64,000 nucleotides of DNA from Intrasporangium oryzae NRRL B-24470 (GTDB lineage Bacteria; Actinomycetota; Actinomycetes; Actinomycetales; Dermatophilaceae), in assembly GCF_000576595.1 (NCBI RefSeq), contig NZ_AWSA01000009.1:55378-119377 (forward strand), given 5' to 3'. This document shows, piece by piece, positions 38,857-46,798 of the stretch (the first letter of the stretch is position 1; each line of letters opens with the position of its first letter). The notes under the pieces were generated by a model. That model saw only the letters and a program-made list of their open reading frames with translations, was not told where the DNA came from and searched no databases. The translations under genes were made by a program, and so were the position numbers.

Positions 38857-39373
38857 TCATGAAGGAACCGAGAAGGTACGCGGCTGGTTCACCGGCCGCC
38901 TGCCCGAGGAGTGGAAGGTCGAGCCTCCGGAGGTGACCGTCGACCGTGAGGAGATCACGATCGTGCTCACCGTCGCCGACGTCGACCTGCCAGACGGCAC
39001 GAGCGACGCCGAGCGGAGCGAGGCTCGCGCCGGGCGTGCCAAGGCGTTCCGCGAGGACACCCGGAAGCACCGCATCGAGATCGCCCGCGAGGCCGAGCAC
39101 CGCTTCGACCGCAAGGTCTCGTGGGCCGTTCGAGTGGGCGACCGCACCGAGCTGTTCACCCACGTCGCCGCGCCGGCGATGACCAGGCTGCGCCAGCCCG
39201 AGCGCCTCGTTCTCGACACGCTCGTCGAGGCCGGCGTCGCCCGGTCCCGGGCCGAAGCCCTCGCCTGGTGCGTCAAGCTCGTCGGACAGCACGAGAGCGA
39301 CTGGCTCGACGAGCTGCGTGGCGCGATGTCGCACGTCGAGGAGGTCCGCAAGAAGGGGCCAGGCGCGGCCTGA
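38849..39373 (+). CDS. Conserved actinobacterial protein of unknown function
   Basis: The 174-residue soluble protein begins MITHEGTEKVRGWFTGRLPE and has EWKVEPPEVTVDREEITIVL, RKHRIEIAREAEHRFDRKVS and a helical second half (ARSRAEALAWCVKLVGQHES, DWLDELRGAMSHVEEV). It is acidic, has no membrane segment and belongs to no family I recognise. There is no ribosome site; the start codon sits inside a symmetrical GTAATC palindrome, so the mRNA may be leaderless and self-regulated. The second half resembles the C-terminal part of ribbon-helix-helix-like regulators, which is only a guess. A strong terminator follows. Confidence 0.7.
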   Translation: MITHEGTEKVRGWFTGRLPEEWKVEPPEVTVDREEITIVLTVADVDLPDGTSDAERSEARAGRAKAFREDTRKHRIEIAREAEHRFDRKVSWAVRVGDRTELFTHVAAPAMTRLRQPERLVLDTLVEAGVARSRAEALAWCVKLVGQHESDWLDELRGAMSHVEEVRKKGPGAA

Positions 39374-39398
39374 GCCTCACCGCCACCCCGGCATGCGA

Positions 39399-39442
39399 AA
39401 GGGCCGGCTCCCCTGAGATCACCTCAGTGGGAGCCGGCCCTT
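39399..39442 (+). terminator. Long terminator hairpin
   Basis: Arms 39399-39417 and 39423-39442 pair over 19 bases with one bulged T and a 5-base loop, 25 bases after the stop at 39373. It separates this gene from the convergent YceI gene. Confidence 0.85.
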
Positions 39443-39565
39443 CGTCGTGTCAGCGGGAACGTCACGGCGGAGGTCACCGGCGCCGGGGTCGGGCCGCCTC
39501 GCCCGGCACGCGGCGTTCGCATGCCGCTGAGCCGGCTCCGCGGCATACGGCCTCGTGTGGGGGCG

Positions 39566-40219
39566 TCAGCCCTCGTGGCCCTCGCCCTGGTCAGCGTTCT
39601 CGCCCTGGTCGCCCTGGTCGGCGTTCTCGGCCTGGTCGGTCTCGCCGTCGGTGACGGCCTCGCCGTCGTCGCCCTGCTTGATGGCCGAGATCTCGAACTC
39701 GAGCGAGATGCGCTCGGAGACGAGGAGGCCACCGGCGTCGAGGGGCATGTTCCACTCGAGGCCGTAGTCGCGGCGGTTGATGCGGCGAGAGCCCTCGAAG
39801 CCGGCGCGGAGGGCGCCGAACGCGTCGGTCTGGATGCCCATGAGCTCGAGCGGGATGGTGATCTGCTTCGTGATGTCGCGGATCGTCAGGTCGCCGGTGA
39901 CGATGTAGGCGTTGTCCTGGACCTCTTCGATCTGGGTGCTCTCGAAAAGGATCTCCGGCCACTTCTCGACGTCGAAGAAGTCGGCGCTCCGGAGGTGGTC
40001 GTCGCGCTGCTGGTTGCGGGTGTCGACACTCGCCGTCTTGAGCCGGACGGTCGCCGTGGACTTGCCCATGTCGTCGAGGTCTGCGTGGAAGTGGCCCTCC
40101 ACGTCGTTGAACGAGCCCCGGACCGTGGTGACCATCGCGTGGCGCGCCGAGAACCCGATGCGGGTGTGCGCGGGGTCGAACTCCCACTCGCCGTTCAGCG
40201 CGGATCCTGTCTCGGACAT
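39566..40219 (-). CDS. YceI family protein
   Basis: GGGGAGAGC precedes ATG 40219. The 217-residue protein reads GEWEFDPAHTRIGFSARHAM, FNDVEGHFHADLDDMGKSTA, DTRNQQRDDHLRSADFFDVE and GDLTIRDITKQITIPLE, the lipocalin-like YceI domain that binds polyisoprenoid or similar lipids. There is no signal peptide, so unlike E. coli YceI it is cytosolic. The last ~30 residues are a Gly/Glu/Asp/Gln repeat (NADQGDQGENADQGEG) that adds an acidic tail. It is monocistronic. Confidence 0.9.
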   Translation of the reverse strand: MSETGSALNGEWEFDPAHTRIGFSARHAMVTTVRGSFNDVEGHFHADLDDMGKSTATVRLKTASVDTRNQQRDDHLRSADFFDVEKWPEILFESTQIEEVQDNAYIVTGDLTIRDITKQITIPLELMGIQTDAFGALRAGFEGSRRINRRDYGLEWNMPLDAGGLLVSERISLEFEISAIKQGDDGEAVTDGETDQAENADQGDQGENADQGEGHEG

Positions 40220-40483
40220 GTGCTCTCCCCCGATGGGTCGATGAATGAAGTCGAGCGATTCTCTCACGAGGCGCTGCAAGGTGACGTGTCAGCGGAAATC
40301 GCCGGGGCTTCATACCCAGTCTGTGGGGGCTCCGAACGGGGTCGTGGTGGCGTCCGGATCGTGGGCCCTCGTGGGCGGTCGCCGGGGCACCGAGGTGGCT
40401 GGGCGGTGGGGTGTGCGGCGGGCTTGGGGCCAGCGTCGGAGGGGCCGGTCCGAGCCGGTTGGGAGTTCGGCCGGGTGGTCCGC

Positions 40484-40489
40484 TATAGT
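40484..40489 (+). promoter_or_regulatory. -10 element of tRNA-Phe
   Basis: TATAGT 12 bases before the tRNA, identical to the -10 of tRNA-Glu. A TTGGGA at 40459-40464 may be the -35, with a long 19-base spacer. Confidence 0.55.
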
Positions 40490-40501
40490 TCCACACGGCC
40501 C

Positions 40502-40577
40502 GGCCAGGTAGCTCAGTTGGTAGAGCGTCCGACTGAAAATCGGAAGGTCGGCGGTTCGACCCCGTCCCTGGCCACCA
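40502..40577 (+). tRNA. tRNA-Phe (anticodon GAA)
   Basis: The tRNA covers 40502-40574, with CCA encoded at 40575-40577. Acceptor GGCCAGG pairs perfectly with CCTGGCC. Anticodon GAA is at 40535-40537. It stands at the edge of the defence island; tRNA 3' ends are common integration sites, but no second copy of its 3' end was found in the window. Confidence 0.95.
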
Positions 40578-40580
40578 CCC

Positions 40581-40617
40581 GAAACCGCAGGTCAGTATGC
40601 CACTGACCTGCGGTTTC
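40581..40617 (+). terminator. Terminator of tRNA-Phe
   Basis: A perfect 16-bp stem (40581-40596 with 40602-40617) and a 5-base loop, followed by a short T-rich stretch (GTCGTTTTC). Confidence 0.9.
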
Positions 40618-40779
40618 GTCGTTTTCGGGATCCGTGGCCGGCGGTCGTCTGCATCGCAACGAGTGACGCCGAATGACCGCGACACGCCCACGATCGCCGG
40701 GAGTCATCGCATCGAGACGTCGCACGACATCTCGATGTCAAGAGGTCTCAAGGAGACTCGATCTCCAAGACCTCCTTCG

Positions 40780-41139
40780 TCACGTCTTGACGGGCGCCGT
40801 CCCCCGGTGCCGTTCCACCGGGAACCGCTCTCGGGCAACTCGCATCTTCTCGCGCGCCGACGTCACCAGGTCGATGCCGAGGACATCGGCAAGGTTGACG
40901 AGGTAGATCAGGACATCTGCCATCTCCTCGGCGGCCCGTTCTCGTCGTCGGCCCGCGGAGAACTCCGCCTGCGCCTCGTCCGCCGGTATCCACTGGAACA
41001 GCTCGGCGAGCTCGCCGCCCTCCCCGACCAGCGCGAGAACCAGAGACTTGGGGTCGTGGAACTTGGCCCAGTCCCGCTCATCGCGGAACGTGCGAAGGTC
41101 GGCCTCCAGGTGGGCGACGGTGTACGCGTCGTTTGTCAT
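40780..41139 (-). CDS. MazG-like nucleotide pyrophosphohydrolase
   Basis: A 119-residue protein. FRDERDWAKFHDPKSLVLAL, VGEGGELAELFQWIPADEAQ and ERAAEEMADVLIYLVNLADV follow the MazG pattern: E-x2-E-L of the first helix and E-x3-D of the second bind magnesium. It resembles the RS21-C6/dCTPase type that removes modified or surplus dNTPs. ATG 41139 is preferred; ATG 41157 would add six residues. It lies between tRNA-Phe and the first defence gene and may be backbone or island. Confidence 0.82.
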   Translation of the reverse strand: MTNDAYTVAHLEADLRTFRDERDWAKFHDPKSLVLALVGEGGELAELFQWIPADEAQAEFSAGRRRERAAEEMADVLIYLVNLADVLGIDLVTSAREKMRVARERFPVERHRGTAPVKT

Positions 41140-41292
41140 GACGCCATCCTGCGTCACGCGGTCGGCACTGCCACCGTCCGGCGCATCCGGGTCGGTCGGT
41201 GGTTAGAGTGACCAGGTCAACGCGGATCGACGAGCTTCCACGCACGGACATGCTCCCCCGCACGCTCATGTCGTGCTGTTCGGGAGTTCGAT

Positions 41293-43152
41293 GTGTCATC
41301 ACTGCTGCGCTGTTCCGCAGGCAGTTTCTCCGCGCTGGAGCTCCAGCTTGAAGCGCGTCTTGCAGAGCAGATGAAGCACTCCACTGGCCGTTACCCCTCG
41401 CCCGGCGAGCGGCGATCGTGGAGCCGCAGCCTGCCTGTCATCGCAGCCGACCTCCGCGGTGCGGGGCTGTCGGGAGTCGAGATGCTTATCGAGTTCCAGC
41501 TGCCCCTCACGAGCAAACGAGCCGACGTGGTGCTCGCGGGCCTCGACCGCCGGACGGGCAGACCGGCATACGTCGTGGTCGAGCTCAAGCAGTGGACGGA
41601 CGCCGAGCGGTTCGAGGACAGCGACGAGCTGGTCCTGGTGGGTGGCTACGGGAGTCGGCCGGTCACGCACCCGACCCGGCAGGTGAGCGGTTATGTCGAG
41701 TACCTAGCGGACTTCACCGCGACGCTCGCGGACACCACGGACGCGGTCCGAGGGATCGCCTACCTCCACAACGCCACCGACCAATGCGTGGGTGACCTCC
41801 TGGAGGTGGGTGAGTCACCGGCGGGACGCCTGTTCACGGGGCAGCGTCGCGCGGCGCTGCGCGAGTACCTACAGGAGATCTTCGCGCCTGAGAGCGGTGC
41901 TGCTGCGGCCGACCAGTTGCTCGGCAGCGCGATTCGCCCCTCGCGGCAGCTCATGGCCGTCGCCGCTGACGAGGTGCAACGACGTGAGATGTTCACCCTG
42001 CTCGACGAGCAGAAGGACGCGTACAGCTACGTGTTGCACAGCGTCCGGAAGGCGTCTCGGTCGAACACGAAGACCGCGGTCATCATTTCGGGAGGGCCAG
42101 GCAGCGGCAAGAGCGTCATCGCGCTCTCGCTCATGGGTGAGCTGAGCCGCCAGGGACGCACAGTGATCCATGCGACCGGGTCGCAGTCCTTCACCACGAC
42201 CCTTCGGAAAGTTGCTGCAGCCCGGAACCCGCGCGTCCGAAAGGCCTTCCTCTACTTCAACTCCTTCATGTCGATGGAGCCCAACTCGCTCGACTGCGTG
42301 ATCCTCGACGAGGCCCATCGAATCCGCGAGACGTCGATCAACCGGTACACCCGCGCCGAGATGCGGACAGGGCGCCCCCAGATCGACGAGCTGCTGTCGG
42401 TGGCTCGCACACCGGTGTTCCTCTTGGACCAGTTCCAGGTGGTGCGCCCCGGAGAGATGGGCACGGTCGCGGACATCCGCGCTGCCGCCGCGGCCCGAGG
42501 CATCGACGTGATGCAGGTCGACCTGGACGACCAGTTCCGCTGTGGCGGCTCGTTGGAGTACATCCAGTGGATCGAGGGGTTGCTGGGTCTGGGCGGCGCT
42601 ACCGCGCACCGGTGGGCTGGCGATGACCACTTCGCCGTCGAGGTCATGGAGAGCCCCCAAGAGCTCGAGGCGTGGCTGGCGGCCAAACAGTCCGCCGGCT
42701 ATGGCGCGCGGATGAGCGCCGGGTACTGCTGGCCGTGGAGCGACCCGCGCCCCGATGGTTCTTTGGTGCCCGACGTGCAGATCGGCCACTGGTCACGACC
42801 GTGGAACCTCAAGGGCGACCGCGCGATCGGTGGTGCCCCTCCGGCGCCACTCTGGGCGACGGACCCGGCCGGCTTCGGTCAGGTCGGCTGCATCTACACG
42901 GCGCAGGGTTTCGAGTACGACTTCGCCGGAGTGATCATCGGGCCTGACCTCGTGTGGCGCAGTGGCTCCTGGCGGATCGTCCGCGGCGCCAACAAAGATC
43001 CTGCCCTGCGGAGCCTGACCCAGGTGCAGGACGTGGACTTCGACCGGCTGGTGCGCAACGTCTACAAGGTCCTGCTAACCCGCGGGATGCAGGGCGTCGG
43101 CATCTACTCACCCGACCCGCAGACGCTCCGCCACATCGCAGACCTGACCTGA
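41293..43152 (+). CDS. PD-(D/E)xK nuclease-like domain fused to DUF2075 helicase
   Basis: The 619-residue protein starts at GTG 41293. Residues ~60-100 look like a restriction-type nuclease core: VEMLIEFQL, D78 in KRADVVLAG, and E97-x-K99 in YVVVELKQW. A superfamily 1-like ATPase of the DUF2075 type follows, with Walker A GGPGSGKS (267-274), Walker B VILDEAH (336-342), LLDQFQVVRPGEMGTVADI (motif III) and IYTAQGFEYDFAGVIIGPDL near the end. DUF2075 proteins are recurrent in defence islands. A 47-base leader segment resembles the one before the HNH gene. The nuclease assignment is by motif only. Confidence 0.82.
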   Translation: MSSLLRCSAGSFSALELQLEARLAEQMKHSTGRYPSPGERRSWSRSLPVIAADLRGAGLSGVEMLIEFQLPLTSKRADVVLAGLDRRTGRPAYVVVELKQWTDAERFEDSDELVLVGGYGSRPVTHPTRQVSGYVEYLADFTATLADTTDAVRGIAYLHNATDQCVGDLLEVGESPAGRLFTGQRRAALREYLQEIFAPESGAAAADQLLGSAIRPSRQLMAVAADEVQRREMFTLLDEQKDAYSYVLHSVRKASRSNTKTAVIISGGPGSGKSVIALSLMGELSRQGRTVIHATGSQSFTTTLRKVAAARNPRVRKAFLYFNSFMSMEPNSLDCVILDEAHRIRETSINRYTRAEMRTGRPQIDELLSVARTPVFLLDQFQVVRPGEMGTVADIRAAAAARGIDVMQVDLDDQFRCGGSLEYIQWIEGLLGLGGATAHRWAGDDHFAVEVMESPQELEAWLAAKQSAGYGARMSAGYCWPWSDPRPDGSLVPDVQIGHWSRPWNLKGDRAIGGAPPAPLWATDPAGFGQVGCIYTAQGFEYDFAGVIIGPDLVWRSGSWRIVRGANKDPALRSLTQVQDVDFDRLVRNVYKVLLTRGMQGVGIYSPDPQTLRHIADLT

Positions 43153-43229
43153 TCGACCCGACACCCAAATCGCGGATCGACAGGCTTCCGACCAAGGACA
43201 TGCCTCCCCGCCTCCTCGAGAGGCTCGGC

Positions 43230-44105
43230 ATGTCCACACGCATCATCTTGATCGACAGAGAAGTTCCCGAGCACTGGGACTACGCCAAGCGAAACGGCTT
43301 CTGGGACCTCCAGAAGAACTGGCGGGGCCTGGGTGCGGGCAACGCCGTCTACTTCTGGGTCACCGGTTCACCCGGTCGCATCGTCGGGCGAGCTAGAGCC
43401 ACCGGCGACAAGACGCCTTTGCTCGAAGGCACCCCACATGCGTGGTCGCCGGGCGATAGGCGGAGAGGCGACTACCACTACCGGATCGACTTGGCAGAAT
43501 TCCAAGACCTCGACATTGAGATCGACTGGGGCGAGGTGCGGGATCACGCGAAGGCGCCCGGCCGGCTGAACCCAGTCACGCTCATCCCGGATCACGGTGT
43601 GAGCTGGCTAGAGCAGCGGCTTGGACTCATGATCGCGGACCCCTACCAACAAGCGCTCGACGGCGTGTCGGACGATCCCGAATCGCGGATCGACGTCGCT
43701 GGTCTCGGCGAGGACCAGCGAGAGCTCGTCCCCCGCGTCGTTGTCATCCGCCGGGGCCGCAAGGCCTTTCGCGATGCCCTGCTGCGCGTCTACCGACGCC
43801 GCTGTGTTGTCACGGGGACCAACCTGGAGGCCATCCTGGAGGCGGCACACATCTCAAGCTACAAGGGAGACCACACCGACCGCGTTGACAACGGGCTACT
43901 GCTCCGCGCCGACATCCATACTCTCTTCGACCTGCACCTTCTGACGATCACAGCCAGCGACTACACCGTTCGCCTCACTCCGGGCCTTCGGTCAGATCCG
44001 ACCTATGAGTCGCTGGAAGGCCGCCAGCTCGAGTTCGAGTCCCACCAGACGGCGCCCTCCAAGGGGCTGCTGGAACAGCACAACGCTCTCTGCGACTGGC
44101 TCTAG
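43230..44105 (+). CDS. HNH endonuclease with N-terminal EVE/PUA-like domain
   Basis: Start ATG 43230 follows GAGAGG; ATG 43200 would add ten residues. Residues 1-130 (IILIDREVPEHWDYAKRNGF, LGAGNAVYFWVTGSPGRIVG, WGEVRDHA) have the look of an EVE/PUA-like modified-base-reading domain. Residues ~175-240 are an HNH-2 nuclease: C192, AAHISSYKG with H207, N221 in DNGLLLRADIHTLFD, and H230. Fusions of this kind are known as type IV enzymes that cut DNA carrying modified cytosine or adenine. It begins 77 bases after the DUF2075 gene and is likely expressed with it. Confidence 0.75.
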   Translation: MSTRIILIDREVPEHWDYAKRNGFWDLQKNWRGLGAGNAVYFWVTGSPGRIVGRARATGDKTPLLEGTPHAWSPGDRRRGDYHYRIDLAEFQDLDIEIDWGEVRDHAKAPGRLNPVTLIPDHGVSWLEQRLGLMIADPYQQALDGVSDDPESRIDVAGLGEDQRELVPRVVVIRRGRKAFRDALLRVYRRRCVVTGTNLEAILEAAHISSYKGDHTDRVDNGLLLRADIHTLFDLHLLTITASDYTVRLTPGLRSDPTYESLEGRQLEFESHQTAPSKGLLEQHNALCDWL

Positions 44106-44366
44106 TGGCACCCCGACCCAAAGGCATCAAATCGAGCCCACGAAGTGTTGCGCAGCCAACCCAGCCGACCTTCTGCCATGCGTCATCGGCCATCTGACCG
44201 TAGGCGGGCGAAAGCCGAAGCTGGATCCCCCAGCTCTCGCAACAGCTATGAGAAATTTTTCAACAGCTCTTGCGAGAGCTCTCGGATCCATGACACAATA
44301 GGAACTGCCCCCGCCGACCACCCGTGGTTGGTAGCCGCAGTCGACGGGAGCAGTTAGGACACCATC
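44106..44366. promoter_or_regulatory. Palindrome-rich control region of the DndB-like gene
   Basis: An imperfect inverted repeat with arms of ~30 bases spans 44223-44289 around a GAAATTTTTC centre. Its right arm holds CTCTTGCGAGAGCTCTCG (44267-44284), in which TTGCGA (44270-44275) is a good -35; CACAAT (44294-44299) is a -10 at 18 bases. A further hairpin with 16-base arms (44303-44318 with 44340-44355) falls in the leader. The 18-mer recurs inverted at 45999-46016. Confidence 0.7.
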
Positions 44367-45470
44367 ATGAACGAGTTCCGTTCCGGAACCAAGATCCTCG
44401 TACAGAAGGGATCCATGGGCGGTCGCGTCATCTACACGGCCACTCTGACCCTCCGCGAGGCGAACAGCATCATCCCGCCGCACCCGGAGTCGGGCAGCCT
44501 CGACAGCCGCGAGCAGCGCATCACCGACCCGCAGCACGCCGAGGACATCGCCAGGTACATCGACGAGGTCCCGGACTACTTCCTGCCCGGACTCATGGCG
44601 TTTCTGCACAGGGACCCCGAGTTCGAACCGCTGACCGTCGACGGCAAGGTGATCACCGACAAGATCGGCTTCATCTGGGTCGATGCCCGCATCGCGCGCA
44701 GCCTCGGAGACGGCATGCACCGGGGCGTCGGAATCGAGCGTCAGCTCGCCGCTCACGACGACGAGGAAAACGAGAAGGCCGACGACACCATCGTCGTGAG
44801 CTTCATCGTCGAGGCAGACCGTGACAAGCGTCGTCAGGCCTTCAACGACGTCAACCGCACGCAGAAGCCGGTTCCCAAGAGCCTCGGCGTTAGCTACGAC
44901 ATGCGCGACCCCATCGCCATCGCTGTGAACCACACTGTCGAGGATCACCGCCTCGGCCAGCTGATCGAGCGCGAGAAGGGCACCGCGGGACGCACGTCGG
45001 GCAAGCTGACCACCACCGGCACGCTGTTCGACGCTGTGAGCATCGTGACGTACGGGTGGTCCGGCAAGCCCGGTCGCCGCAAGGGACGGGTCTCGCAGGA
45101 CGAGGCCAACACTGCAGCGGAACTCCTCGTGGAGTTCGTCACGAGTGTCAAGGACATCGCTGAGGTGCTGGACAAGCCGGACAGCGAGTTGGCTGACGCC
45201 GCTAACGAGCTTCGCACGAGGTCGATCCTCGGCTCTGGCGCGACCGTCAAGGCCCTTGCTGGGGCGCTGTTCACGATCCTCAGCCGTTGCGATGGTGACG
45301 TCGAGGCGGCCCGTGCGACGTTCAAGAAACTTGACGAGCTCGACTGGGCGCCGGCCGAGTGGGTGTCGATCGGCTTCGTCCCCGAGGGCGGAAAGACCCC
45401 CCACTCTCGCGCTCAGGAGGTCCGGGCGGCAGGCCTGCACATCGCCGACCACCTGATGCCCGTGACCTGA
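44367..45470 (+). CDS. DndB/DGQHR-domain protein
   Basis: The 367-residue protein carries the DGQHR fold blocks: TLTLREANSIIPPHPESGSL, EQRITDPQHAEDIARYIDEV, VVSFIVEADRDKRRQAFNDV and NRTQKPVPKSLGVSYDMRDP. DndB proteins act as regulators of DNA phosphorothioation loci. Here no dndCDE or sspBCD gene is near, so it is an orphan or belongs to the helicase-methylase operon downstream. The palindrome over its own promoter suggests that it represses itself. A 14-bp hairpin ends the gene. Confidence 0.82.
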   Translation: MNEFRSGTKILVQKGSMGGRVIYTATLTLREANSIIPPHPESGSLDSREQRITDPQHAEDIARYIDEVPDYFLPGLMAFLHRDPEFEPLTVDGKVITDKIGFIWVDARIARSLGDGMHRGVGIERQLAAHDDEENEKADDTIVVSFIVEADRDKRRQAFNDVNRTQKPVPKSLGVSYDMRDPIAIAVNHTVEDHRLGQLIEREKGTAGRTSGKLTTTGTLFDAVSIVTYGWSGKPGRRKGRVSQDEANTAAELLVEFVTSVKDIAEVLDKPDSELADAANELRTRSILGSGATVKALAGALFTILSRCDGDVEAARATFKKLDELDWAPAEWVSIGFVPEGGKTPHSRAQEVRAAGLHIADHLMPVT

Positions 45471-45481
45471 CGGTATAGCAA

Positions 45482-45523
45482 CAGATGGAGCGCCCTTCCA
45501 TGTTGGCGGGGGCGCTCCATCTG
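45482..45523 (+). terminator. Terminator after the DndB-like gene
   Basis: A perfect 14-bp stem (45482-45495 with 45510-45523) with a 14-base loop, 12 bases after the stop. Confidence 0.85.
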
Positions 45524-45774
45524 GCGTCCTTGGCACATCTTCGCTCGGTCCCCGACCCCAGCCCCAGCCCGGAGCGTGACGCCTGTCACCCGCCCAGGGA
45601 TGGGCTCGATCGGGATCCCCCAGTCGGTGACGCTCGCGCCAGGAGTAGATGGCCTGACGGCGCTGCTGGTGAGCTAGGAGCTAGGCGGCAGCTGATGCCA
45701 GGGCGCACGATAGAAGCGGGCGTGTAGCTCGAGTACCTATCGGCCGACCAACGAGTTGCCGAATCTTGCCCGGA
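45524..45774. other. Gene-free stretch before the helicase remnant
   Basis: No coding sequence with a family motif or a good start was found. The composition is unlike that of the flanking genes, and the segment probably belongs with the degenerate helicase remnant that follows. Confidence 0.5.
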
Positions 45775-45992
45775 GCTGGTGGGCGTGGTTGAGGTCCACC
45801 GGCACCGTGAGGATGCTTCCGAGCTGACCCTTCAAGGCGACGGGGCGGATTGGGCATCAGGTGCTCCATCGCTCGGCCGAGGCGGGCTTGCTCTCGCACA
45901 TCAGCGCCGTCTACGGCGAACTACTGCCGCGCCCCCCTGCGATTCCTGCGGGCTAACGACCCTGGCGCAGGCAAGACGATCATGGCCGGGTT
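45775..45992 (+). pseudogene. Degenerate fragment of a RapA-like helicase
   Basis: Pieces in different frames match the intact helicase at 46799. GVVEVHRHREDASELTLQGD resembles its AVVLAVQWHGEDALEVTYKA, ISAVYGELLPR matches IRAVYGELLPR, and RFLRANDPGAGKTIMAG matches RFLLADDPGAGKTIMAG (Walker A). At least two frameshifts and a missing ~180-base segment between blocks make it non-functional. It ends at the Walker A motif and joins a copy of the 18-base palindrome (45999-46016). It is probably the remnant of an older helicase gene of the same locus, displaced by the present one. Confidence 0.8.
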
Positions 45993-45998
45993 AAAACG

Positions 45999-46016
45999 CG
46001 AGAGCTCTCGCAAGAG
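45999..46016. repeat. Inverted copy of the DndB-promoter palindrome
   Basis: CGAGAGCTCTCGCAAGAG is the exact reverse complement of 44267-44284. It directly follows the helicase remnant; the match is 18 of 18 bases. Confidence 0.85.
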
Positions 46017-46798
46017 GCCGGCAGTAATTCCCACAAGCTCACTCGAATAGGGCCGCCGGATACTGAACCAGCTGGACGCCCGGACTAGACGCTGACCGCC
46101 CAAGATGACACGCTCTGGAACCCCAAGCCAAGTCGGCCAGCGCGAGGGAGCACGCGGTGAGGCTCCGTCAGAACGACGCCCAGTGTGAAAGCGACCACCA
46201 GCCACCTTCGTTGCGTGCTGCCCCGGAACTGCACGAGACTGAGCCATGACAACGTCCCCGCCCCTGATGCCCCCACGCGCGGGCGACCCGATCGCCGTCG
46301 ACATCAGCTACGTGAAGCGGCGGAGCGCAGAGAACCAGGCCAACCACTGGAATGAGGTCTTGGCCGATGACGCCGTGTTCGGGCCGGCATCTGGTTTCGC
46401 GGTGGGTGTCGGCGCCCGCGCTGACGGGAGGTACCCCCTGATATGGGTCCCAGTGGAAACAAGGCAAGATCCGTAGGGAACTGCCGGGCTCACGTTGATT
46501 TCGGGGTTCCAGCGCCGCCCTTCAGTGCGCCGGTAGCGAGCCGAGTGGACGGTAAACCGCAGCGCGCCGCTCCTAAACCGCGATAGGGCTGACTCACATG
46601 CAGCACGTGGATCGCCTATGCGTCAGGGAAACATCGACAAGTACGTGCGCTGCCTTCGAGCAGATGGTTCTTGGGCGGAGTGTTCAGCGACATACGCGAG
46701 GTACGGGTGGACGATCGCCGCTCCCACGGGACGACTGCTCCGTTCCGCCGCGGATTGTCCGCATTGGTCGCTATGGTCGGGCGGGACAGGGGGATGGA
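46017..46798. other. Gene-poor region before the helicase-methylase operon
   Basis: One 76-codon frame (46246-46476, starting MTTSPPLMPPRAGDPIAVDI) could be a small protein, but it has no family motif and a weak ribosome site. The rest shows no credible gene. The operon promoter should lie in the last ~100 bases; no consensus is clear. The frame of the helicase is open upstream to 46598, but that part lacks protein character. Confidence 0.5.

Noticed and set aside
40553..40577. tRNA-Phe 3' end as left attachment site
   Set aside because: No direct repeat of the tRNA end and no integrase gene were found in the window; the far border lies outside or the island was not integrase-borne.
44367..45470. 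Phosphorothioation (Dnd/Ssp) locus
   Set aside because: Only the DndB-like gene is present; no dndCDE, dndFGH or sspBCD enzymes.
44127..45536. 469-codon minus-strand frame opposite the DndB-like gene
   Set aside because: No motif, and it includes both hairpins and the palindrome region; antisense shadow.
46246..46476. 76-codon ORF as a gene
   Set aside because: Weak ribosome site, no family motif, within a degenerate stretch; kept only as a note.
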